From the NCBI GenBank assembly GCA_949775045.1, contig OX459101.1, positions 18,196,180 to 18,260,179 on the forward strand: a DNA stretch of 64,000 nucleotides, in the 5' to 3' direction. Shown piece after piece: positions 49,701-62,273 of the stretch. Within the stretch, counting starts at the first letter, position 1. Each line of letters starts with the position of its first letter. Made by a program: the position numbers and the translations under genes. This DNA comes from Metridium senile (lineage: Eukaryota; Cnidaria; Anthozoa; Actiniaria; Metridiidae). A model generated the notes under the pieces. It ran no database searches. It had not been told where the DNA came from and saw only the letters and a list, made by a program, of their open reading frames with translations.

Positions 49701-52700
49701 GTGTTGTAGATTTCATCAGTCTTACATCGTGAGTCTTACCTGATTATTCGCTGTAAATCACTGGTGTATATTTATAATCACATATCCACAATTATTTTTA
49801 ATTGAAGTTTTATAAGGAATTAAAATGTTTGCTTGTGATTGTGCATGGTCTACGAACATTTCTAATAAAAACTTCAGGATTTGCATAAATTCCGCTTTTG
49901 AGCCTCAAGCTTTAAGATTATTATGTTTTAAACTTTTAAAACTTATAAATCAGCCTCATTTCTTTTAGGTGTAAAGTTGTTATACAGTTTTTCCACATTT
50001 TATGCGGTTTTCGATAGATTACAAAATTAGTATAGGACGTTCCCTATCCCGGTTATGTCCCCCCCCCCCCCCCCCCCCTCGGGGTTACGCTAACAAGTTG
50101 TGCATGTTCACTTCGCGCTGATTGGCTATTTGCCTCTGAGGGATTTACCTAGATATATATATATATACAATGTATAATTTACCTGCTCTATACAAAATCA
50201 ATTCAACCTCTGTTTTTACTTCAGAACGACACAGTTGCAACTGCTTTATATGACCCTGGATGTTTTTTTTGTGCAAGATAAAAGAGTAACAATTTTGTCC
50301 ACAAGTAATTAATTTAATTTAATTCCTTATAAAACTTCAATTAAAAAATTTTGTGCAAGATAAAAGAGTAACAATTTTGTCCACAAGTATCTGATCATGC
50401 TCAGGTGTGAAACACGGGCCGCAGTCAGGAAGGATATCCCCTATTTTACTAAAACTGCAGGTCGTGCACATCTTCACACTTACCGCTATTTTGTACTTAT
50501 TTATCTTTTTAACTGGACATAAAATGCGCGACCAGTGGACGCATTCTATGATTTGGTTCAATTTCAAAGATTGACAATTCAATGCCGACATAAACATCAG
50601 ATTAAGCACATCGAAGGATGTAAAGAATATCTAACATAAACCGAACTACGTTGTTTCTGCCTTCTCCGATGAGCGTCAGGTAAAATACTGATAAACATTT
50701 ACAAATTCATTTTTAACTGTACGATTTTTTTTTCAAAACTTGCACCTTTGAGTATTAAAACAGGTCGACTTCTTACACATTAGCGGTAAGTGTCATTTAC
50801 ATCAAATCAGATCGGTATTTATGCAAATCCTGAAGTTTTTATTAGAAATGTTCGTAGACCATGCACAATCACAAGCAAACATTTTAATTCCTTATAAAAC
50901 TTCAATTAAAAATAATTGTGGATATGTGATTATAAATATACACCAGTGATTTACAGCGAATAATCAGGTAAGACTCACGATGTAAGACTGATGAAATCTA
51001 CAACACATAGAAAAGTAATGGTCACTGCTTACATGAGTAATTGTCCCTTAATATTCAAGATATCAAAGGCTAGTTTTCCATGTTTATTAAATTGAAATTG
51101 AATTGTAATCAAAAACTATTTTTCTTGGTGATTATATTGGCAAAATCGAAGCTTTTCGACAATCTACCATATCCCGTGGGAGTGGAGGTGAGTAAGCGTG
51201 TGACCTCGCTGTGAAATGCAAATTTGTATATATGATAAAATAGTGTTTACATTCAAATTTTCTGGAAAAATGATCTTTTCATCGACGCATTTGCATTTTA
51301 TTACATTCTAATATTACTTTTGAACCAGTTAATGTATGTTTTATGATTTAACACCAATGTAATGTGGATGTATATAATGTCCATCGATTTTGTTGATTTT
51401 GATATTTCTTGCATTTTACGATGATATTTTGTAGCCAAAATGCAAAGTGCCCAGAAATGTTTTTCATTGGAGTTGAAGTACAACTATTCTTCTTCATTTC
51501 GGTATAAATAGTTATTAGGAAATCAGAACTCTTGTATGAAAAAAATAATTATGAAAAGTACCAAAATTACGGTTTTCACAACCACCCGAAAATGCTCTTA
51601 CTTCAGATATCCATACAAAATTAAAATAACAATCTATATCAAAATAAAACATACTGTTCAAAAGCTGTAATGATGTTCTATAAACCGTGTAAATTTGATC
51701 ACAAAATATGCAGAGAAAACGCTGCACGAGATTTACAAACATTACAAATTTTCCAAAATTCAGACTGCAAAATTAGGCCGAAAATAGGTCAAACTTTGAA
51801 CGGATGTCACGTGACCGCTTTAAAATGAAACGACTAAATAATGCCCATATGATTACTTGCTCATGACTACCTTTCACCATGCAAAGTTTCAGGTGGGGTT
51901 GTATCGGACCATTTCTGAAATTACTCGAAGCTTACGTGGAACGGCTATTAATAACTGCAACTGCAACAACAACTACAACAACTATAACTGCAATAACTGA
52001 CAAAAAAGTTGTTAAAGGCGATAGGAAATAGGTCATTCATTCCCACATCCAAGAATAGCTGGAATGTTTCTGCTTCTTATTCTCGTCAAGAACACGGAGT
52101 TTATTGTTGAGATACTATACCTCTGCCTACGGCTTCGGCAGATAACACAGACATCGGTCTTGATAACTTACGATATCATGCTCAACCTCATCCAATTCAA
52201 TAATTGTTTATTGTGGCATGTGAACGACCTATCGCTATATTGCCTTTTGCCTTTGGACAGTCAAGCACCAAATCGAAAAATCCTTTAAGAGTGGATGTCC
52301 GAGACGGTCAGGTATGACCGGTAATAGGAAAAAATGAAAATCCTTCAAACTTTGCCAGAATGTAGGTCTATATGAACTATTCATTCTGTGTAAGTTTCGT
52401 TTCCATCGGATAAATAGTTTAGGAGAACGAGGTCGATATTGGATTTTCGAGTTCACTTCCGGTTTTTCGAGGTTATTTCACCGTATTCCAAAAATCGCTA
52501 CTTTTCACCATAAACTGTGTATATTTTATCAAAAACTGTTGACTTGCACATAGTACAGATGTTTTCTTATAAGGACACAAATTATTTCGGCATTTGGAAT
52601 AAAAATGAATATTTTTCAGATTTTTCAATTATTTTTACATTTTCGAGTAATTTTATAATGGGTAAATCTAACGCAAAATATCTCCCATGTTACATCGATT

Positions 52701-55373
52701 CACATGTCAACACTATATTTGGATGAAAGAACAATAGTTACCCTTCAAATATATAAAATAAAATTTTTGGGCAAATCAAAACTGCAGTCGTATATGTATA
52801 ATTCCAAACAGTAACACTTCGGAATCTTTTGAAAGTTTGGGCTGCCTGTGTCACGCACTCCAGTTGTTATTACACTATTAGTAATTCGTCGTTAGGATAT
52901 ATGTCCGCATCTAATTTGGCTTATATTCTTCAGGATAACATGTCTATTCAGGTAAGATATTTCTATTCTCATCTAAATGGTAATCATATCAACTTCAAGT
53001 TGTGTTTTAGACTGTGTTTATAACACTATTCTTAATACTCTAATGAGATGCGAAGATGAAATAATAGAATTATTGTTTATACACGATGGAATACGGATAG
53101 AATAGGCCCGTGTGGAATGTAGAGGGGCATTATAAATGCGAGAGAACACTCTCCGCTCGTTCAGTTGATTGATCAGCGAGGCGGACCCACTAGACAACTT
53201 TGTAGAAAACTCGACCACGCGAGAAATGTCCGACGAAGAAGTTGGAGAGATACAAGTTCCCGCAGCAGTAGGCGAAGCCGAACCACCAGCTCCGCAAGCT
53301 CAAAATGCCATCGAAGCAGCCGCCCAGGGCCAAGCTCAGCCAGCAGCGGCTCAAGTAGAGCTTGAGGTAAATATATTACATTTTAAAACCAAGTTTTACG
53401 GTACAAGTTGACTCGTTAATGTATCTTAGTTTATTAAGGACTGAATCGAGTAATTTTATTATAAATTTCTACATGAAGCGCTATTCTAAATCAACGGACT
53501 ATTCAGATGAACAAAGATTATTCTTAACTAAATGTATTTGCATATTCCTGATAAGCTTGAGTGCATGCCTTCAACAAGCATCGTGCACGTGGGTAACGCT
53601 TAAGATAGTAATTTACTCGTAACTAGAGTTTAGCTTATTTTATAATCGGGTTTATAAGCCGGTTTATCTAAAATAAAAGAACAATTCCCGCGTACAGGGA
53701 GGCAGACTATTTTAGAATGATTCCTTCGGCGAGTGTTCGTTGGATGACTATAATAGTATATAAAAGTGATGATTTTCCCGTGTACAGGGAGGCAGACTAT
53801 TGTAGAATGATTCCTTCGGCGAGTGTTCGTTGGATGACTATAATAGTACATAAAAGTAATGATTTTCCCGTGTACAGGGAGGCAGACTATTGTAGAATGA
53901 TTCCTTCGGCGAGTGTTCGTTGGATGACTATAATAGTATATAAAAGTGATGATTTTCCCGTGTACAGGGAGGCAGACTATTGTAGAATGATTCCTTCGGC
54001 GAGTGTTCGTTGGATGACTATAATAGTATATAAAAGTAATGATTTTCCCGCGTACAGGGAGGCAGGCTATTGTAGAATGATTCCTTTGGCGAGTGTTCGT
54101 TGGATGACTATAATAGTATATAAAAGTGAATGGTTTTCCCGTGTACAGGGAGGCAGGCTATTGTAGAATGATTCCTTCGGCGAGTGTTCGTTGGATGACT
54201 ATAATAGTATAGACAAGTGATGATTTTCCCGTGTACAGGGAGGCAGGCTATTGTAGATTAATAATTCTTTCGTTTCGGCGGGTGTTCGTTGGATGACTAT
54301 AATAGTACTTATAAAAGTAATAATTATCCCGCGCACAGGGAGGAGACAAGTGTAGAATGATTGCTTCGGTGTGTGTTTTTTGAATGACTAGGATTACATA
54401 GTACACGTACAGAATTGAAATATTCCCGCGCACAAGGAAGCAGATTAAATTATGAATCGTTGGATGACTATAATTGAGTATAGGGAAGTGAAGTATTTCC
54501 TATGTTTTCGGGTAGTAAGGACGGAATGTAGTTTGACCTGAATAATTAGTGAGTTACATAGTGTAAAGGTACGGGGATATTTATACCTACTGACAACTGA
54601 AGTGATGAAAATTTGTTACATACATTTATAAATTGTAATACTAAAGGATTTATGATATGTAGTTATGCAGCGGATGGCACGGGACTCATAAGTACCTTCA
54701 TTTGTTGTTTTTCTAGAAATTGAAAAAAGAATTACAAGAATTGATGTCTTCACTCAGAAAGCCTTCGGTAGAGGATGTTGCGAGAAAAATCACAAACTAT
54801 ATTTCGCGCCCTTTATTGGAATTTAATAAATATGAAGCACTAGAGATGTTGGACACACTACAAGGGGCCGCACATGATAACAAGCATGAAAAAGCCAATT
54901 TTTACAAAGTGGCCTACCAGACCGCTCGTGCGAAGATCGACATCCCGAAGGAACAATTCCGCCATTTGTTACTACGCTTGGTGGGAGACAAAGACCATGA
55001 GAAGGTGTTAGATGTGCTCAGGAAAGTAGAAAAAGAGTACAATAAGCAGTCCAACAATCGGGCAGAAGCAAGGCCAGCACCATACCGCAGGTATCCTAAT
55101 AGGATGGCGAATACTTGGCAAGGATCGGCGGACCGTCGATGCTTCTATTGTGGTAAAGTTGGCCATATAAAGTTCAATTGCGAGCTAAGAAAGAAAGACA
55201 TGCAGGGAGCGTCAACGTCTACTAATGATGCTATAAAGGGCAAGGGCGATAATTAGTACTATTGTAAATTACGTTAATAATTACCGGACTGGCAAAGGGT
55301 TATGAATATGAAAATAAAAGGATTTGTAGTCGATTATGATACATTGTATTTGATCTAACATAACAATAAAAGC

Positions 55374-55417
<44 letters not shown>

Positions 55418-56337
55418 AAAATTGCGTGTTTTATTGGTGACAGTCACAGAGTTTTAGCAGTATTGAAAAAGGGTATCTAAAATAACCCCCCCGGTTTAAC
55501 TGGGTCAATGCTGTCATTTCGCTGCTGACTGTGCGGGATTTTCCTTTTCTTTTTTCCATTTTAATGCCTTTTCCTTATCCTAGGGTGTGCAATTCCCTCA
55601 ATGGGAAAAGAATGTTAAATTTGATAGACGTCTAATGGGAGAAGAACAAGAAAAGAATGTGATAAGTTGGGTGGATTATCAGGGAAATCCCGTTACAGTC
55701 GCAGATGAAATGACAGCAAATGATGAGATAGATAGGAGGGTCATATTAGTACAAAAGGGAGAAGCTGGTGGTAGAGTAACAAATTTATGCTTCCGGGATC
55801 CAAAATGTTTTAAAGCGGGGGAGTTACATGCACATGAAACACAATGGGAAGCGTTAGCACAAAAGTGTTCTGGGGCGAGCCAGGATGAAGTCCTTGAATG
55901 GATCAGAAACAAGGTATCTGTCTGGTCGTTCTTCCGACGTTTTAAAGGTACTTTTAAGGGTATAGATTATGATTCTGATCGCCCGCCAACAAGGATATTC
56001 AAGAATAACGCATCGTGTAAGCCATTTACAGAATACATACAGTCTACGCTTCTTGACCGGATGAAAACAGGAGCAATATCTTTACTTGGGAGGGTAGGAG
56101 AGGTAGAAGCGCCACATATTGTCCTCCCACTGACAGTCGAACCATCGAAACCACGTCTCTGCCTAGACGCGAGATACGTCAATTTATGGATGCAAGACAA
56201 GCCGTTCACGTTGGACAAACTAAGCGACGTACCTCGCTACGTGGACAAGGATTCGTTTCAGACGGTGTTGGACGACAAATCCGGATACGATCATATAATG
56301 CTAACAGACGACAGCCGTACTTTCTTTGGTATGCAGT

Positions 56338-56374
<37 letters not shown>

Positions 56375-59300
56375 TGGTATTTCTCCTATAATACTATCCC
56401 ATTTGGGTGGAAAATCTCCCCGTACATATATAATACGACTGGATTGATGGCCACTAATTATTTTCGATCAATTGGTGTTCCTTGTTCACTTTATATCGAT
56501 GACAGGCATAATGGACAATTACAAGTTCCATTTGATACAGGGGTATATGCGACCATGCCGAATCATGAGGATCGTATGCGGTCTGCAGCCGAGTCAGCCT
56601 TATTCTTGGTGGCGTTTTACCTAATACAGCTTGGTTATTTCCTGGGTCTTGCGAAGTCTATACTAATACCTCAAAGAAAAGTACCGTTCCTCGGTTTTCT
56701 GGTAGACTCTCAGGAACAATGTTTTCGTTTGATACCTGAAAAACGACGTAAATTTATATTACTGGTTAAAACCGTCCTTACAGCACATACCGTGAACGTC
56801 AAAACTCTTCAGCGTCTTGTGGGGAAATGTGTATCGCTCGCTCTCGCAGTCCCGGCAGCAAAACTCTTTACAAGAGAGATGAATAGAGCTATCTCAAAAG
56901 GTCTTCGATCATGCAAGCCCCTTCGTTTGGAAGGCAAACTAAAGGAGGAAATTCAATATTGGCTATTTCTAGAAACATGGGACGCACCTTTCCCATGGAA
57001 GAACGAACGACACATCCAAGTCAGGGTAGCGACGGATGCCTCATCATATGGTTGGGGTGCAAATATCCTTTCTCCTGTACAGAAAGAGATATCAGATTAT
57101 TGGTCTGCAGAAGAAAAAGGGTGGGATATTGCCATTAAGGAGGCCATAGCAATCGATAAGCTGTTATGTTCATGTGAAGATGTTTTACGAAATGCCAGGG
57201 TAGACGCGATGGTGGACAGTCAGGTTGTAATAAACGCATGGAATAACCAAGGAGGTAGGAGTGCACCCTTAAACACAGCTCTCAAGAAGCTTTTCCACAC
57301 CACTGTGAGGTTGAACGTGTTACTCCAGCTGCTTTACGTCCCAAGCAGTGCTAATCCAGCCGACTTTCCATCTCGCCGAATTTCGATGCTTGACAGTCGG
57401 CTAGCATATAACACGTGGCGATATGTGGAGAACATCTTTGGGGAGAAAGAGGGACATACATGTGATTTGATGTCATTGGATTCCAATGTGATGAAGAACA
57501 GATCCGGCCAAGACCTCCCCCATTTTACTCCTTGGCCGTCTCCAGGTTCGTCTGGCGTTAATGTTTTTGCTCAAAATCTAGCCCAGCGTGGTAGTATTTT
57601 GAAACGACCTTATGTGTTTCCGCCTCTGGCTCTGGTCGGGCCAGTGTTGTATCTCCTTCAGGAATATTCACTAAGTTGCACAGTGGTAGTTTTGGATGTT
57701 TATCCCAGGAAGTTTTGGTGGCCCTTATTATGGTGCAAATCAACTAAGAAACATAAACTTGCCGCAAAAGGTGATGAGAAAGCTATTCTCGCTCCCTCCA
57801 AGAACGGTTGGGTCCCGCAAAAATCCCTACAAGGAGATCTTTGGGCGTTTGCTTTTAAACCATTATAATTCAGAACCCGATTTGGTATATATGTATGTAG
57901 ACAGTGTAGGACAATCGTCGGGTAATCAGAGAATAACGAAGACAATAACAATATTTTTGCATATCATTGTATATTTATGATAAATAATTACTAGTGTGTA
58001 ACAACATAAGAATAAAGAAAATAACTTGTTATTTAATACGTTGTATTGTAGGACCTTCCCATGGTGGCAAAATTATTTACCCCTTCAGTACGATGCCCAA
58101 AATGTAGCCACGCAAATGACGTGGACTTTCGTTTTTGCCAGCGCTGTGGATATAAGAGAAAGGTGATATCTTGGCAAAGGGTGGATCACGTAGATATAGA
58201 TTTGGATGTCATCGATGAGCGGCTACAGCAACTTTTGAATTACGATCGCGCCACCAGCTATGCGAAACAAAAGGATTCATTACAAAAAGAGCTTGAAGAG
58301 TTTGTAGCGGCTTTGCAAGGAAACGTAACCCTTGCTACTTTAACCCCACGGGACATATGCCGTTTCTTAATCTATAAGGACCGCAATGGTAGAACGCAAG
58401 TACACATAAATAGTTGTCAATTTATTGGAGATAAAGGAAAACACCCTTGTGGTTGTCCAATGCGCCTATCTTATAAGACTGTGGATTCATATATCGGCAA
58501 ACTGAGGGCAATTTTCCATACGATGGGTCGAGATGGAGAATGGGATAAGAGATTAGGGCTAGGGAATCCAGCAGCGGACAAATGCGTTAAAGACTATCTT
58601 CGTTTAGTTACTGCGGAACAGCTCCAGGCTAGAGTTACACCGAAGCAAGCAACGCCTTTCTTTGTCGACAAGCTTACGCAATTGTCACTACATTTACAAC
58701 GTAAATTGGAGAAGGTGAATAAACCCATAGAGCGATTTATAACTGCACGTGATCAGGCTTACTTCAAGACAGCTTTCTTTAGTGGGGACCGACCAGGGGA
58801 TCTGGGTCGAGTGAAAGTCCCGGAAATCTTACGCTTCCCAAACGATGATGGGTTACTATTCAACCACATATGGGGTAAAACATTACGAGACGGAGATCAG
58901 AATGTTTTCGGAATTAGAAGAAACCCTCAAACTGCTATCTGCCCTATAAGGGCTATTGAACAATATATAGATATTGCCAGGCAAATGTGCGTTGATCTTA
59001 CCCGGGGCTATCTGTTCCGGCCGACAACGTCAGCGCAGGGCATTGTAGACGCTCCGCTGACATCATCAACAGCTGAAGCTCGATTAAAGGGATACCTCGA
59101 TGAGATGGGTATAAATGAAGGTGAAACACTACATGGCTTTAGATCTGGATGCGCCATCACCTTAGCTCTGACAGGTGCAGATCTCTCCGAAATCATGGAT
59201 CATGTTGGGTGGAATCGTCGCCACACTGCATTGTATTATTTACAGTTAGCTAAGGTGTTAAACCCATCGGGTGCGTCGGGCAAGCTAGCGTCAAGTGGAA

Positions 59301-62226
59301 CAGTAGATACTATCCAACCATGGCAAGACATTAATGAACTGAAACGTTTTGTGAGCGCTTTCCCAATGGAAACCACGAATAAAAGGAAAAAATGAGACAG
59401 CCCAGGAGAGTTATAGCTTTGGGTTTTTTAAAGGATAGGGGATATGAGGATTGGGGTATTCTGGTATGAGATGATATCAGTGTAAAATGTGGTATAATTA
59501 CAAATAATGCATAGATAGACCTAGGTAGCGTGATTCAATATTTTTACCCATTCCTTATTTCAACTGAACATGAAGGAGAGTGTTATGAAATAGATTACTA
59601 TTCTTAATACTCTAATGAGATGCGAAGATGAAATAATAGAATTATTGTTTATACACGATGGAATACGGATAGAATAGGCCCGTGTGGAATGTAGAGGGGC
59701 ATTATAAATGCGAGAGAACACTCTCCGCTCGTTCAGTTGATTGATCAGCGAGGCGGACCCACTAAAAACGACCCACCCTCCCACCCCGACATGTCTCGCG
59801 TGGTCGTGTGGACCCGCCACCAAAGGCAAATTGCTATAGTTTGCCTTTGGCCGCTGATTCAATATTTTTACCCATTCCTTATTTCAACTGAACATGAAGG
59901 AGAGTGTTATGAAATAGATTACTTTTAAACCCTAACTGTCACGGCAGGATAGCGTTTCGATTTGTCACAGTTGACCCGGTTCACACAGATTAAGCTTCAC
60001 TCAGATGTTTTGTCTCCAAACCCGTGCCTTAAAACATCTTAACAGACCTCAATATATTACTGATTTTGGTTTGAGCATGTTGAATAAAAGAAATATATCG
60101 TTTTTACAAGTGGATGAATTTTAATTTCATAACATAAGTTTTGGGTTGTTTACGAACTTGCGCGTTTTTGTCGCTAAGTAGCTGTTACACTTCGTCTTGT
60201 CACGACTGCAGTTTTGATTTGCCCAAAAATTTTATTTTATATATTTGAAGGGTAACTATTGTTCTTTCATCCAAATATAGTTTTGACATGTGAATCGATG
60301 TAACATGGGAGATATTTTGCGTTAGATTTACCCATTATAAAACTACTCGAAAATGTAAAAATAATTGAAAAATCTGAAAAATATTCATTTTTATTCCAAA
60401 TGCCGAAATAATTTGTGTCCTTATAAGAAAACATCTGTACTATGTGCAAGTCAACAGTTTTTGATAAAATATACACAGTTTATGGTGAAAAGTAGCGATT
60501 TTTGGAATACGGTGAAAAAACCTCGAAAAACCGGAAGTGAACTCGAAAATCCAATATCGACCTCGTTCTCCTAAACTATTTATCCGATGGAAACGAAACT
60601 TACACAGAATGAATAGTTCATATAGACCTACATTCTGGCAAAGTTTGAAGGATTTTCATTTTTTCCTATTACCGGTCATACCTGACCGTCTCGGACATCC
60701 ACTCTTAAGCTTGGTTCACACTGCGTCATAATCGTAATCACAATCATAAGCAAAACAAAAGAAATTAGAAAAGGAAACACTTTGGTCTTTTTCTTGTAAT
60801 TCCCCAGTGGATAATAAATCTTTTGTTTTCTTGTTTATAATTATGATTATGACGCTCGTGTGAACCAGGCTTTAGGGTTTAAAAAAAAACCAATAGAGTG
60901 TTTCCAAACATGTATTATAGGGCCAACCAAAACACAGATTTCGACTGGTGCTGTATTACTGTTTGCCTTTAGTGATGACAACCTTTTTAAACTAGGTGTA
61001 TACAAATACTTACAGTAGAGCAAGAAAAAGTTGTTTCAGTACTTTAAGTAATGCTTCTCTGCCAAGCAGCATGTCAATGAGTTGGCATACCCAAATCGGT
61101 AACAATAGGACAAATATGGCGATGGACACGACAAGATAACCTATTAAAAACAAAGCTGATGAATAGATATGATATAGCTAATCAGTCAATGAGTCATTCG
61201 GGTTTCACCGTCTATGAATAGATGAGATGAGATGAGATGAGATGAGATGAGATGAGATGAGATGAGAGGTGAGGTGAGATGCGCACTGGGCTGTTTATGG
61301 CTACATTTACACGGTACCGGACGAATATTTGACCGGTCAAACTGTTTACACGGTACCGGTCAACTTTTTTTTTACCGGTCAACAGGTCGAATATTTCACC
61401 GGTTAGGCGTCCAAATTATTGCACATTTAGTGCGGTCCCGTGTGAACGGAACCCGTAAGCGAATGTTTTTTTAAACGGTCAAACATTCGTCCGGTACTGT
61501 GTAAACGTAGCCCAAGACTATCTTTTTTAAGCTGAATATTTGAGCTGATTATCTAAGGCTCTTGCAGCTGACGTTCAAATCCCAATGTGCCACTAAGTTA
61601 TGCGGTGTAATAAATTAAGCTGCGATTTGTAATAACTCTAATTAAGTAATCCTACTCCCTTTGTTCTCGGTAATAAATCGGCTTAAGTCAGACAAGTGAA
61701 ATGACTCTTTTGTCCACCGTTCATCAGACGTTCAATCAACCAATCAGAACACTATTAATGTCGATAATTTATTCGATGTATGCCAATTTTGAATAATTTG
61801 TGGGCCGTAAGTAAATGTCCAAAAAGACAATAGAATTATGTGCGATGGTCAGTCAGTCAGTCAGTCAGTCAGTCAGTCAGTCAGTCAGTCAGTCAGTCAG
61901 TCAGTCAGTCAGTCAGTCAGTCAGTCAGTCGATAAATGTTGTATATACATGTGTTAACTTAATAGGAAGAGTTTGCTTACCAATTGCAGTAAAGCCAATT
62001 TGATATCCACAAAAACGGAGACATTTACCCTATGCAATTTAAACAAGAGAGTATAAACTCATCCCGACCATCATCATTATCTTCATATCCATCTCCATCA
62101 TAATCAATCACCATCACCATCATAATCATGATCATGATCATCATTGCCATCATCATCATCGATATCACCACCATCATCATCATCATCTCCAACGCCATCA
62201 TCGCTATCATCATCATCATCATCATC

Positions 62227-62273
<47 letters not shown>

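Larger units (their letters stand above)
53025..59923 (+). mobile_element. Ngaro-like tyrosine-recombinase retrotransposon
   Basis: Direct repeats are arranged A1 (53025-53193), coding region, B1 (59531-59598), A2 (59597-59765), B2 (59855-59923). This is the split direct repeat structure of Ngaro elements within the DIRS order. Genes in order are Gag (CCHC), reverse transcriptase/RNase H and tyrosine recombinase. No protease or DDE integrase is present, as expected for this order. A1 and A2 are almost identical, so the copy is young. Each ORF is preceded by its own 3' splice site in phase 0. The only clear lesion is a 36-G run in RT. It lies in the sense opposite to gene B, inside TTAA element 2. 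Confidence 0.9.
52289..60704. mobile_element. TTAA element 2, split by a retrotransposon
   Basis: The ends GAGTGGATGTCCGAG (52289) and its complement (to 60704) are flanked by TTAA (52285-88, 60705-08). Arms of 502 bases: 52289-52790 and 60203-60704 (pairs sum to 112993). Without the 6.9-kb retrotransposon it would be about 1.5 kb. The ends resemble TTAA element 1, so both belong to one piggyBac/Kolobok-like non-autonomous family. The arms' small frames are mirrored artefacts. Confidence 0.85.

Noticed and set aside
52517..52726. 69-codon frame mirrored at 60267-60476
   Set aside because: Same explanation: arms of TTAA element 2.
53717..54166. 149-codon frame with a 30-residue period
   Set aside because: 90-bp tandem repeat inside the retroelement intron; no start or splice signal of its own.
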